Positions 13,828 to 21,896 of a stretch of 21,896 nt of DNA are shown here, one piece after another. The translations under genes and the position numbers were made by a program. The notes below the pieces were generated by a model. That model searched no databases. It saw only the letters and a program-made list of their open reading frames with translations, and had not been told where the DNA came from. The number at the start of each line of letters is the position of its first letter. The stretch's first letter is position 1. This DNA is from a virus. Location of the stretch: positions 1 to 21,896 of IMG/VR virus record IMGVR_UViG_3300018933_000038; one strand, written 5' to 3'.

Positions 13828-16800
13828 ATGGCCGACCTGTACGCCAACTACGCCGAACTGGCCGCCGCGCGCCAGATCGGCGTGGACTATCGGCTGCTGG
13901 TGCGCACCCCTCCGGGCTCTCGGCTGGCTCACATCGCCATCCACGGCGGCGGCATCGAGCCCGGCACCACGGAGATCGCGGACTACCTGGCCGGGTCTGC
14001 GTCGCGGTTCTACAGCTTCGACGGCATGCTCACCTCGGGCAACGCCGACATGCACATCACCGCGACGAACTACGACGAGCCGCAGGCCCTGGAGCTCGTC
14101 GCAGCCAGCGACTACGTCATCTCCTGGCACGGCGCGGCCGGGGACAGCGAGGTCACCTACATCGGCGGTCTCGACACCGAGACCGGGGAGAAGATCGCCA
14201 CCGCGCTGACGCAGGCCGGATTCACCGTGCAGGCGGCCACCGGGGGCATCGCTGGCACCGAGCCTACGAACATCTGCAACCGGGGCGCTCGCGCGATGGG
14301 TGTCCAGATGGAGCTCAGCCTGGCGCTGAGGCAGTCGTTCTTCGAGGACTTCACCCGCAGCGGGCGGGACAGCGGTGTCCGTACGTCCGCCTTCTACACC
14401 TACATGGCCGCCATCCAGACGGCGCTCAACGGCATGGACGTGCCAGGCAAGGCCGTTGGCTCGGCATGGAAGGGGCGCGTTGCCCGGCCGGTCGGCGTCA
14501 CCAGCTCGCTGTCCGGCGACTTCGGCGTCCCCACCCTGGCCCCCTTGACCGTGGACGGCATGCCCCTTGACTCACTCAAGGACGCGCTGCGCCTGTCAAG
14601 CCAGCGGCAGAGCTCGGGCAACACCGAGCGGTTCTGGTCAAGCCCTCCCCGGAACAACGGGGACCCGGTGCGCGAGGTGTTCGAGTTCTCGCTGTCCACT
14701 TCCCGACCGGTCAACCGGCTGTCGTTCTCCCTCGCCCGGTTCCCGCAGCGGGCCTGGGTCCAGTACCGCGACACCGATGGGGTGTGGCGGCCGCTGCGGA
14801 ACTCCCGCACCGGCGGCGTGGTCCAGCTCAGCATCATGGACTCCGTCCCGGCAGTTATCCCGACCGGCGTGGCCAACGAGGTCAAGTTGCACCCGCAGCA
14901 CTTCGGCGCCGGGCACTGGATGCCGCAGATGGTCGACGTCGAGCCGGTCACCGCCAGCAGGTTCAGGATCATCATGACCCGGCTGCCGTCCGGGTCCGCG
15001 CCGCGCGGGAACGACGGGCAGCCGGTCCCGTACTCGCTGGGAGTCAAAGACGCCCTGGTCTCCTACCGGGCCTCGTCCTTGACCGACCTGCCGTGGCTGC
15101 CCCAGCAGGACTCCGAGCACACGGTGCCGGTCGCCGGGTCAACCGACCTGCTGGGCTCCCAGGTCGACTACCTGGTGCGACGCAACCGGGCGGACAACCT
15201 GGTCCCGCCCGCGAGCGGCGTGTGGCGGTGCGCGCCGCAGCCGGTGCCGAACGCCGTGGTGAGCCTGTACCTGGACCTGCGCACCTCGGACGGCGCCGCT
15301 CAAGTCGTCGACCGCCTGTACGTTGACCCGGTCACGTCCGGGGTGTCGATGAACCTGTACTACACCGACGCCACGGCCGTGCCCGAGCGGTTCGAGCCGA
15401 GCGACACTCCGCTGACCTCGCCTCTTGTCCGCGCGTCGGCGGACATGCCCGTTGCCGACGGCGAGGGGCTGCTGTTCAGCTCGCCCCGCTCGTACCTCGA
15501 CGTGGACAACCGGGCCTGCCAGTTCGACCCGGCCAGTCCTTTCCTGCTGGCCATGACGGTCCAGCCCCAGGTCACCTCCGAGGACGCCGGTCAGTGGACC
15601 GTCCTGGACACCCCGGCGATGACCCTCTGGATCAAGGAGGGCTCGGTCAAGGCCCGCCTGGGTGACCGCACGGTCGAGCTTGAGCCGGTCACGTTCGGGG
15701 TCAACTCCCGCATCCCGATCGCCGTGGCGTACGACGGCTCGACGTTGACCGTGCGCACGCCCTGGGAGACCCGGGTCCAGGAGCACACCCACGTGCAGGA
15801 CATGGCGCCGCCGAGCGTCATCCGGCTCGGCGGACCGTTGCAGGGCGAGGGTGGCTCGCTGCGCCTGCGGAACCTCTTCCTGGCGCTCGGCCGCGCCGCC
15901 GACGTCGACTCCATCGAGGCCTACTGGGACGACCCGTCCGTCTACGCCTTCAACCCCGGCTACGGCAAGGACGCCACGGCGCACACCTGCTCCAGCGCGG
16001 TCCTGCGCATGGACCCCAGCCTCATCACGGCCGGGCTGGAGTCCGTCTGCCCGTGGGGCCTGATCGGCGGGCCGCCGGTCGCCCTGGACGACCTGGTGTG
16101 GACCCCGGTCCCGGGCGACTTCACCCTGCGCAAGGGGCTGATGAAGTTCAGGCCGGTCAAGGCCCGGCACCTGAAGCTGGAGTTCACCAACCTGCAGCCG
16201 ATGCTGCTCACCCCGAGCCAGGCCGCGCCGCTGGTGGAGACGAAGCTGTTCCCGGCCGACACCGGGCGGGGCTCCAGCATCGTCGCCTCCGGCGACACCC
16301 AGTCCGGCTCGGCTCCGGTGGGCGCCCGGGTCGCCACCGAGCAGGGCGCGGTCTACCAGTACGTGGACGCCAACCGAATCGTCTCCACGACGGCCAGCTC
16401 GGCGGCCTACCTGCCGACGGAGGCCCTGTACGCGCCGGACCCCATCGCTGCCCAGCAGCTGCGCCGGTCCGGCCAGCGATTCCCGTACATGCCGCTGCCG
16501 GGGACGAAGGCGCCGCGCTTCACCAGCACGGGCAGGCACCGCTACCACGTGGTCCAGCTGGCCATGGACACCAAGGTCGCCTACACCGTGGCGCTGTCGC
16601 AGGTGCTCGCCTACCTGGCCGACCCGATCGCCCAGCGCGACACCGAGCAGTACGTGGAGCTGCTCCACGACACCGCCTACCTGTCCGGCTACCGCGATGA
16701 CGAGCAGGGCGGCTGGACGCACACCGGCTCAGCGCTCGTGACGACGGAGCAGCCACCCTTCACGGGCGCGCGGATCACGTCGAAAACGTTCGTGTCCAAG

Positions 16801-18012
16801 CGGCGGGTGCTCGGCGTGCAGTTCGCCGCGCAGGCCTCGACGGCCAAGCAGCTCGTCAGCGACCCGGACTTCGACGACCCGAGCCTGCGGTACTGGCGGC
16901 CGGTCGGCGACGCCACGATCAGCTCCTCAACCGAGTACATCTCCACCCTGGGCCGCATGGCCGAGGTGGTGCGCGGGCACGCCGTGTCGTCCTGGGGCGC
17001 GCTGGAGTCGAGGTTCCCGACCTGGGGGGACCTCGACGAGGCGGACCCGCTGCCGAACCGGCCACTGTGGTGGGAGATCGAAAACGCCACCAGCCAGGCC
17101 GACTTCGGCGGCATCGAGTCGCTGCGGCCGGTGACCCCGGCACCGGGGGGCCGCCTGTACGCGGCCGCAAGGGTCTACACCGACGCTCCGCTCATCGAGC
17201 CGCTGCGGCTGCAGCTGGTCAACGGCGACGGCCGGATCCTGGCCGAGGCCACCCGCACCTTCGACGCAGCCACGGTCGGCGAGTGGTACGTCGGCTTCAC
17301 CGTGCGCACCAGCGCGCCGACCGGGACGGTCACCTGGGACACGGTGTCGGCCGGGAACACCCGCTCCTGGGGCGCCGTCGAAGGCCGGGGGCTATGGGGC
17401 GACGTCACCCAGGACTGGGACATGGACGACGTCCACAACGTCCGGGTCCGCATCATCCAGCAGGGCCGCGAGGGCACCGGCCAGTGGCACACGGACTCGC
17501 TGGCCATCTTCAACGACCCGATCATCTGGGAGGTGTCCCGGGACGGCGGCGTGAACTGGCACGAGATGCTGGACATCCGCAACAACCCGCGCGGGGTGTT
17601 CCTCTTCCCCGACCTGCCCGCCAGCGACCGGTCCGGCGGCACCCAGCTGCGCTGGAGGGTCACCGGCTACGCCCCGGACCTGTCGGTGTCCTCGGTCATC
17701 CTGCGCCCCTGGTACGCCACGCTGACCGGCGCGGTGCCCTACCAGGACACGCTGCAGGCAGCCGGAGCCGCGAGCTCACTGGCCGACTACTACCCGGCGG
17801 TCGACTCCGACCCGCTGTTCCGAGGCTGGCAGCACCCCATCCCCGAGGACTGGTGGCTGGCGTTCCGCCAGTGGATGCAGCAGAACGCGCCGAAGACCGA
17901 CCCGCTGCCCACGATCACCCTGCCCGAGGCGGTGGCCGAGGGCACCAACGAGGGCAACCCGCCCGCGCTGGCTCGCCACACGCTCACCGACGCCTTCGTC
18001 CTCAACCGCTAA
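13828..18012 (+). CDS. Large tail protein with N-terminal poly-gamma-glutamate hydrolase-like domain and lectin-like domains
   Basis: The 1,394-residue product is the largest in the window. Residues 1 to about 205 match the pattern of the PghP/YjqB family (poly-gamma-glutamate hydrolase): I-A-I-H-G-G-G-I-E-P-G-T-T-E-I-A (His 39, Glu 44), S-G-N-A-D-M-H-I-T-A (His 76), Y-D-E-P (82-85), S-W-H-G-A (His 101), Y-I-G-G-L-D, N-I-C-N-R-G (148-153) and G-V-Q-M-E-L-S (Glu 162). Family members are zinc enzymes that cut gamma-linked glutamate polymers. Later parts are beta-rich: a discoidin-like stretch near 283-325, a LamG/concanavalin-like segment about 564-711, a carbohydrate-binding-like segment about 1008-1230 and an R-D-G-G-V-N-W-H-E repeat-like strand region after it. 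It probably forms a fibre or side-spike that digests a surface polymer while binding it. Start ATG 13828 follows AAGGGG (13817-13822). Domain borders are estimates; the lectin calls are weaker than the hydrolase call. Confidence 0.78.
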   Translation: MADLYANYAELAAARQIGVDYRLLVRTPPGSRLAHIAIHGGGIEPGTTEIADYLAGSASRFYSFDGMLTSGNADMHITATNYDEPQALELVAASDYVISWHGAAGDSEVTYIGGLDTETGEKIATALTQAGFTVQAATGGIAGTEPTNICNRGARAMGVQMELSLALRQSFFEDFTRSGRDSGVRTSAFYTYMAAIQTALNGMDVPGKAVGSAWKGRVARPVGVTSSLSGDFGVPTLAPLTVDGMPLDSLKDALRLSSQRQSSGNTERFWSSPPRNNGDPVREVFEFSLSTSRPVNRLSFSLARFPQRAWVQYRDTDGVWRPLRNSRTGGVVQLSIMDSVPAVIPTGVANEVKLHPQHFGAGHWMPQMVDVEPVTASRFRIIMTRLPSGSAPRGNDGQPVPYSLGVKDALVSYRASSLTDLPWLPQQDSEHTVPVAGSTDLLGSQVDYLVRRNRADNLVPPASGVWRCAPQPVPNAVVSLYLDLRTSDGAAQVVDRLYVDPVTSGVSMNLYYTDATAVPERFEPSDTPLTSPLVRASADMPVADGEGLLFSSPRSYLDVDNRACQFDPASPFLLAMTVQPQVTSEDAGQWTVLDTPAMTLWIKEGSVKARLGDRTVELEPVTFGVNSRIPIAVAYDGSTLTVRTPWETRVQEHTHVQDMAPPSVIRLGGPLQGEGGSLRLRNLFLALGRAADVDSIEAYWDDPSVYAFNPGYGKDATAHTCSSAVLRMDPSLITAGLESVCPWGLIGGPPVALDDLVWTPVPGDFTLRKGLMKFRPVKARHLKLEFTNLQPMLLTPSQAAPLVETKLFPADTGRGSSIVASGDTQSGSAPVGARVATEQGAVYQYVDANRIVSTTASSAAYLPTEALYAPDPIAAQQLRRSGQRFPYMPLPGTKAPRFTSTGRHRYHVVQLAMDTKVAYTVALSQVLAYLADPIAQRDTEQYVELLHDTAYLSGYRDDEQGGWTHTGSALVTTEQPPFTGARITSKTFVSKRRVLGVQFAAQASTAKQLVSDPDFDDPSLRYWRPVGDATISSSTEYISTLGRMAEVVRGHAVSSWGALESRFPTWGDLDEADPLPNRPLWWEIENATSQADFGGIESLRPVTPAPGGRLYAAARVYTDAPLIEPLRLQLVNGDGRILAEATRTFDAATVGEWYVGFTVRTSAPTGTVTWDTVSAGNTRSWGAVEGRGLWGDVTQDWDMDDVHNVRVRIIQQGREGTGQWHTDSLAIFNDPIIWEVSRDGGVNWHEMLDIRNNPRGVFLFPDLPASDRSGGTQLRWRVTGYAPDLSVSSVILRPWYATLTGAVPYQDTLQAAGAASSLADYYPAVDSDPLFRGWQHPIPEDWWLAFRQWMQQNAPKTDPLPTITLPEAVAEGTNEGNPPALARHTLTDAFVLNR

Positions 18013-18021
18013 GGAGCCCTC

Positions 18022-18807
18022 GTGCGCGCGCACTTCAACCGCGCCCTGCTCGACCAGCAGGGCAACCAGGTCACCTCCGCCCAGGTGCGGCTCCTGGCCC
18101 CCGGCCGCACCGACCTGTACGGCCAGACCATCTACGCCGAGGCCACCGGCGGCACGACCCGCACCAACCCGTGGACGACGACCACCGGCGAGGTCGACTT
18201 CTACCTCGACGCCCCGGACCGCGTCCGGATCGGCGTCAAGGTCGGAGTGGCCCCGGAGGAGTTCTGGGACAACGTCGATGTGCTGGGGGTCGGCAACGAC
18301 TCCACGCACCCCGGCAGCGGCGAGGACTCCCTGCAGATCGGTGTCGGCGCCAGCGCGTCGGGACTGCATGCGACCGCGCTCGGCCAGGGAGCCCACGCCG
18401 CCGGAGACCAGTCCGCCGCGCTCGGTGAACAGGCGTCAACCGCCGGGGCCGGGGCGGTGGCCGCTGGCGCGCAGGCCTCCGCCACCCAGCCCGGCGCGGT
18501 GGCGCTCGGCCAGTCGGCACTGGCTCAAGGGAGCCAGTCCGCCGCCCTGGGCGCGGCGGCGCAGGCAACGTACAACCGCTCAACCGCCATCGGCGCGGGA
18601 GCCGAGACCGACCGGCCGAACCAGGTCGTCATCGGCACGCCCTCCGAGGTCGTCTTCCTGCCAGGAAGCGTCGCCCTGCTCAGCCCCAACGGCAACACGT
18701 TCCTGGTGGCTGTCACCGACGACGGCATGCTCTACACCCAGCAGCTGCCGACCTACGTGCCGCCCCCGCCGATCGAGGAGGGCGAAGGGGAGAGCGAAGG
18801 CCCGTAA
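18022..18807 (+). CDS. Tail fibre protein with anchor domain and YadA-like head repeats (short)
   Basis: This 261-residue protein starts at GTG 18022 with AAGGAG (18012-18017) overlapping the previous stop. Residues 1-90 form an anchor domain shared with the next fibre gene: R-A-H near the start, A-Q-V, then T-G-G-x-x-x-T-N-P and G-E-V-D-F-Y-L-D-A-P-D-R-V. Residues about 104-205 are tandem head-like repeats of the YadA/Hep_Hag type (units such as A-T-A-L-G-Q-G-A and S-A-A-L-G-x-x-A, about 14 residues each), which in bacterial adhesins form a trimeric beta-roll. The end (Q-V-V-I-G-T-P-S-E-V-V-F) is the usual closing motif of such repeats. A Pro-rich and acidic tail follows. It lacks an enzymatic domain. 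Likely a trimeric fibre or adaptor for another fibre. Confidence 0.78.
   Translation: MRAHFNRALLDQQGNQVTSAQVRLLAPGRTDLYGQTIYAEATGGTTRTNPWTTTTGEVDFYLDAPDRVRIGVKVGVAPEEFWDNVDVLGVGNDSTHPGSGEDSLQIGVGASASGLHATALGQGAHAAGDQSAALGEQASTAGAGAVAAGAQASATQPGAVALGQSALAQGSQSAALGAAAQATYNRSTAIGAGAETDRPNQVVIGTPSEVVFLPGSVALLSPNGNTFLVAVTDDGMLYTQQLPTYVPPPPIEEGEGESEGP
18331..18636 (+). repeat. YadA/Hep_Hag-like head repeats, short fibre
   Basis: About seven in-frame units of roughly 14 residues encode alternating Ala/Gly/Ser patterns ending in (A/S)-x-A-(L/V/I)-G. The units are similar at protein level but diverged at DNA level. Known repeats of this type form left-handed trimeric beta-rolls. Confidence 0.65.
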
Positions 18808-18864
18808 GCCCGGAATGCTGTGCTGCGCCCCCCTGGTGACTGAAGAGGTGACGAGGGAGGCGTA

Positions 18865-20478
18865 GTGGCGCGAGCACACGTGATGCGGCCGATCACCGGC
18901 GAGACAGGCGACCTGCTGTACGGCGCGCAGGTCACCGTGCGTGAGGCCGGGCTGTCGGTGAAGGTCGCCCAGCAGCTGTACGCGGGACCGACCGGGGGTG
19001 AGCAGCTGACGAACCCGTTCGTCGCGGCCAACGGCGTCATCGACTTCTGGGTGGATGAGCCGCAGCGCGTCTCGGTCCTGGTCCAGCACGAGAGCCACTC
19101 CGACATCCTCGTCTACCTGGACGCCGCACCGCCGCCGGAGGAGACCGCGCGCACGGACAGCCCGCTGCTCATCGTCGGCGAGCAGGTGCCCGGCAACGTG
19201 CTGCTGGCCGGTAACACCCCCGGCCAGGCGGTGTGGGGGCCGGTCCCCGCGAGCTCGGGCCTCACACCCCGGGTCACCGTGATCAGAGAGGACTTCGCGC
19301 TTTCCCGGGACCCGGTAGGCTGGTCGTTCACCCAGGCCGCCAACTCCACCCGCGACTATCCGACGGACGCCCCCACGGACTGGGGCTACTCCCGCTCCCT
19401 GCGCGGCAAGCACACCGGCAACTCGGGCAACCTGGTCGCCACCACCCCGGGCTTCACGCTGATCGAGCCGGGCTACATCTCATTGTGGCTGCGGCCAACG
19501 TTGGCCGCTGGCGAGAGCGTCGCCATCGCGGTGACGGCGCAGAACGGCACCAAGACGGTCCTGCAGACGCTCACGGACACCCGCACCTGGGGCTTGTACC
19601 GCTTCCCGCTGGCGGCCGGAACGTACCAGTCGGCATCCGTCGAGTTCAAGGGCGCGGCCACCTTCGTCGCGGGCACCGGCCACGAGATGTGGATGACCGG
19701 CCTGCAGATCATGTACGGCGGCACGGTCCCCGCGCACACCCACTCCGGCTCCGGTGTCAACTCGGTTCTCCTTGGCACCTCGGCCGTGGCCTCCGGCGTT
19801 GCCTCGGTCGCCGTCGGCGCAGCCGCCCAGGCCACCGGCACCAACGCCACCGCCTTCGGTGCCCGTGCGCAGGCAGCCGCCATTGACTCTCTGGCCGTCG
19901 GCCCCGACGCCAAGGCGCTATCCCAGAACTCGGTCGCCGTCGGCCCGCGCGCCAACGGCTCCCTGGCCTCAACCGGCTGGACCGCCGTCGGCACCGACGC
20001 CTACGTCGACTCGGTCGACGGCACCGCGATCGGCCGGTCGGCACAGGCATACGGCCAGGCCGGTACCGCTGTCGGCTACACGGCTTACGTCGGCCCCGGC
20101 GCCACCAACGCTGTGGCGCTCGGCAGAAACGCCCAAGCCCTCGCCCCCGGGGGACTCGCCCTCGGTGCCAACACGGTCGTCGCGGCCAGCCACACCGGGT
20201 CCTCGGCCATCGGTGACGCGGCCAAGACCACCGCCGCCGAGCAGGTCATGCTGGGCAACAGCGACACCCCGCTGCGGTCCGTCGTCTTCGCCAACCGGCT
20301 CTACGCCCTCGCCGCTGTCAACCTGGGCACGGACGCCTCTTCTCGGCTGGGGTTCTTCGGCGCCGAGGGCACTGTGAGGCCGATCGTCACCGGCTCCGAC
20401 GGCGGCAACCTGTCGCTGCGCGGCCTCCTTGGCGCGCTGCACGCACTCGGCCTGATCATCAACAACACCACGAACTGA
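18865..20478 (+). CDS. Tail fibre protein with anchor domain, beta-sandwich and YadA-like head repeats (long)
   Basis: This 537-residue paralogue of the preceding fibre starts at GTG 18865 with GAGGGAGG (18853-18860) upstream. Residues 1-87 repeat the anchor domain (R-A-H, G-A-Q-V, T-G-G-E-Q-L-T-N-P, G-V-I-D-F-W-V-D-E-P-Q-R-V). Residues about 135-288 are strand-rich and may be a beta-sandwich. A-H-T-H-S-G (290-295) is an HxH motif of the kind that binds metal along trimeric fibres. Residues about 299-475 are a long series of YadA/Hep_Hag-like repeats ending in E-Q-V-M-L-G-N and V-V-F-A-N. The C-terminus contains R-P-I-V-T-G-S-D-G-G-N and L-L-G-A-L-H-A-L-G-L-I, a short ending that I recall from many actinobacterial phage fibres. 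It probably forms a long trimeric adhesin. Confidence 0.8.
   Translation: MARAHVMRPITGETGDLLYGAQVTVREAGLSVKVAQQLYAGPTGGEQLTNPFVAANGVIDFWVDEPQRVSVLVQHESHSDILVYLDAAPPPEETARTDSPLLIVGEQVPGNVLLAGNTPGQAVWGPVPASSGLTPRVTVIREDFALSRDPVGWSFTQAANSTRDYPTDAPTDWGYSRSLRGKHTGNSGNLVATTPGFTLIEPGYISLWLRPTLAAGESVAIAVTAQNGTKTVLQTLTDTRTWGLYRFPLAAGTYQSASVEFKGAATFVAGTGHEMWMTGLQIMYGGTVPAHTHSGSGVNSVLLGTSAVASGVASVAVGAAAQATGTNATAFGARAQAAAIDSLAVGPDAKALSQNSVAVGPRANGSLASTGWTAVGTDAYVDSVDGTAIGRSAQAYGQAGTAVGYTAYVGPGATNAVALGRNAQALAPGGLALGANTVVAASHTGSSAIGDAAKTTAAEQVMLGNSDTPLRSVVFANRLYALAAVNLGTDASSRLGFFGAEGTVRPIVTGSDGGNLSLRGLLGALHALGLIINNTTN
19759..20289 (+). repeat. YadA/Hep_Hag-like head repeats, long fibre
   Basis: About a dozen in-frame units of roughly 14 residues follow the motif x-x-A-x-A-x-G-x-x-A-x-A, with insertions in some units (for example around S-T-G-W-T-A-V-G and Y-V-G-P-G-A-T-N). 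The array is longer and more divergent than in the short fibre, which fits repeat expansion and later drift. Confidence 0.65.
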
Positions 20479-20488
20479 GCGAGCCGCC

Positions 20489-21814
20489 ATGCCTCAGCTT
20501 TCCGTGCCCGGCCAGGTGGCCGCTGGACCGATCGACGGCTACCTGCGCAGCGATGCAGGCGACGGCACCCTCGGACTGCCGGACTACTCGCTGGTGCCGT
20601 ACACGTATGCTCCGATGCTCGGGCCCGTCGACAGCACGCCGCAGTGGACCATCGACCAGTACCGGCAGGCCCGCTTCGCCGCCTTCAAGGGCAACCCCGA
20701 CGGCTTCGGGGCGCTGCGGGACGTGGGCTCGGCTTCCGTCGGCGCCGTCGGCCTCACCGTCCTGCCGCAGGCCACCGGCACCATCACCGCGAGCCCTGAC
20801 GGCAGTCGCGACCCCGACTACACCTGGGGTCCGCGCGACTTCGCCATCGCCGTCCGGCATCCCGGCACCACACCGTGGACCGCGTCCAGCAGACGCGCCT
20901 ACCTCACCTTCACCCAGGCCACGAACTCCGTGGGCATGCGGCTCACCACGCCCAGCGCCCTGGGCCCATGGGATGCCGAAAAGGCGGACTCCGCCGCTCT
21001 GGCGCTGACCAGCCCGCTGCCGAACCTCTGGGACGGCAACCCCCACACCTTCCACGTCTCGACCTTCGGCGCCAACGTCTTCTGCGTGGTCGACGGTGTC
21101 ATCGGTCTGCCCTTCCGTGCACCGCGCGCCTACCGTCGCAATGCGGACGGCACCACGGACACCACCGTCTTCGGCAGCTTCCCCGCCATCGGCTCCGGCT
21201 CCTACATGGGATTTGACGCCCGAGGCGCGGAGACCTACCTGTGCCGGTGGGACGCCCTGCAGGCCGCCAGCGGCGACTTCTTCGCCTACGACATGGGGCC
21301 CACCATCGTTCAGGCCCCCTCAGCCGACACCTACACCCCGGCCTTCCTCGCCTCCGGCGAGGCATGGGCTCTGACCGGCACGGTAACGGCCAGCAAGGAC
21401 GGCGTCCTCCTGGCGGCCAACGCGACCGCCTCGTTCAACGTGACCCATCCGTACGGCGTGCTGTGCACGCGCTGGGGCACGGCGACCGCCGAGGGCGGCC
21501 TGGTGTTCCGCCGGGTAGATGCAAATAACTTTTACCAGGTCACCTCGACCGGCATCTACCACTGCATCAACGGCACCCTGACGAAGTTCCACACGTTCGC
21601 CACCCCGCTGGTCAGCGGCAGCCACGTGGCGGTGCGCAACTGGGCCAACCAGGTCCGGGTCTGGGTCAACGGCGTCTCCCAGGCGTTCTACATCGCCAAC
21701 TACCACGCCGCTGGTACCGGGTTCGGGTTCCGCAGCCCCGCCGCTGGCACCTCGCAGTGGCGCTACATCGCCTTCCAGCCACTGGTGTCCGACCCGGTCT
21801 TCCCCACCGCCTGA
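20489..21814 (+). CDS. Receptor-binding candidate with two lectin-like (LamG/ConA) domains
   Basis: This 441-residue protein starts at ATG 20489, ten bases after the long fibre stop, with only a weak binding site (GCGAG) ahead, so its translation may depend on coupling. It lacks the anchor domain of its neighbours. Residues about 45-260 and 285-441 look like two jelly-roll domains. The second has the pattern G-L-V-F-R-R-V-D-A-N-N-F-Y-Q-V followed by V-R-V-W-V-N-G-V and a final W-R-Y-I-A-F-Q-P-L, as in LamG/concanavalin-like binding domains. The first has F-C-V-V-D-G-V-I-G and G-S-Y-M-G-F-D-A-R-G. No enzyme motif is seen. A short AT-rich patch (about 21520-21537) with rare codons lies in the second domain, which might mark a recombined segment. 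Likely the receptor-binding subunit or a fibre tip. Confidence 0.68.
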   Translation: MPQLSVPGQVAAGPIDGYLRSDAGDGTLGLPDYSLVPYTYAPMLGPVDSTPQWTIDQYRQARFAAFKGNPDGFGALRDVGSASVGAVGLTVLPQATGTITASPDGSRDPDYTWGPRDFAIAVRHPGTTPWTASSRRAYLTFTQATNSVGMRLTTPSALGPWDAEKADSAALALTSPLPNLWDGNPHTFHVSTFGANVFCVVDGVIGLPFRAPRAYRRNADGTTDTTVFGSFPAIGSGSYMGFDARGAETYLCRWDALQAASGDFFAYDMGPTIVQAPSADTYTPAFLASGEAWALTGTVTASKDGVLLAANATASFNVTHPYGVLCTRWGTATAEGGLVFRRVDANNFYQVTSTGIYHCINGTLTKFHTFATPLVSGSHVAVRNWANQVRVWVNGVSQAFYIANYHAAGTGFGFRSPAAGTSQWRYIAFQPLVSDPVFPTA

Positions 21815-21823
21815 GGAGCTGTC

Positions 21824-21896
21824 GTGGACCGCTGCCACCTGTATTTGCCGCTCGTCGACTCCTCCGGCGCGGCCTACCCCTACGCCGGAGGAGTCG
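21824..21896 (+). CDS. Third fibre gene with the shared anchor domain (cut by the window end)
   Basis: GTG 21824 is preceded by GAGGAG (21813-21818) at five bases. The 24 visible residues, M-D-R-C-H-L-Y-L-P-L-V-D-S-S-G-A-A-Y-P-Y then A-G-G-V, align with the first residues of the anchor domains of the two fibre genes at 18022 and 18865: a basic or His start, a hydrophobic stretch, then D-x-x-G and a following Val. The gene continues beyond the window, so its length and tip cannot be described. The alignment is short, so homology is a reasoned guess. Confidence 0.6.
   Translation, partial: MDRCHLYLPLVDSSGAAYPYAGGV

Noticed and set aside
37-21896. Extracellular contractile injection system instead of a phage
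   Set aside because: The frameshifted chaperone pair, tape measure arrangement and multiple fibres fit a phage, and no AAA ATPase of injection systems is seen here. A domesticated tail-like particle cannot be ruled out from this window alone.

Overview
The window is the tail and baseplate module of a contractile-tailed (myovirus-like) phage or prophage of a high-GC actinobacterium, most likely Streptomyces or a relative. This rests on the very GC-rich third codon positions, frequent GTG starts, an actinobacterial-style lysozyme-like motif in the hub protein, and the gene order: tail tube, frameshifted tail assembly chaperone, tape measure, hub proteins, gp25, baseplate J, fibres. A tail sheath gene would be expected just left of the window and is not seen. 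The host and the lifestyle are inferences.

Left part (37-8056, all + strand, tightly coupled): a tail tube candidate; a G/GT chaperone pair joined by a -1 slip at GGGAAAA (1067-1073); a 734-residue tape measure candidate with a Pro/Tyr-rich tract; three small tail/baseplate proteins; an 824-residue hub protein carrying two embedded cell-wall hydrolase domains (lysozyme/transglycosylase-like plus NlpC/P60); and a 79-residue companion.

Middle (8057-10632): an oppositely oriented two-gene cassette interrupts the tail genes. It encodes a ParA-family ATPase and a partner with a putative helix-turn-helix, resembling a plasmid or phage-plasmid partition operon. Three copies of the perfect palindrome CTGTGACATGCATGTCACAG lie around it: two past the 3' end of the cassette (one inside a 44-bp perfect palindrome) and one after the gp25 gene. 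They are good candidates for the partner protein's binding sites (centromere) or for hairpin terminators. A 248-bp leader with a terminator-like hairpin precedes the baseplate J gene.

Right part (9956-21896, + strand): gp25-like wedge protein, baseplate J-like protein, a gpI-position protein, a 1,394-residue tail protein whose N-terminal 200 residues look like a poly-gamma-glutamate hydrolase (PghP/YjqB family) domain, and then a fibre array. Two fibre genes, and a third cut by the window end, begin with related anchor domains. Two of them carry YadA-like head repeats, and between them and the third lies a lectin-like (LamG/ConA) receptor-binding candidate.

Together the genes would build the tail tube, measure its length, assemble the baseplate, open the envelope with up to three wall- or capsule-degrading activities, and present several adhesins. 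The ParA/partner cassette suggests that the element can persist as a plasmid-like prophage.
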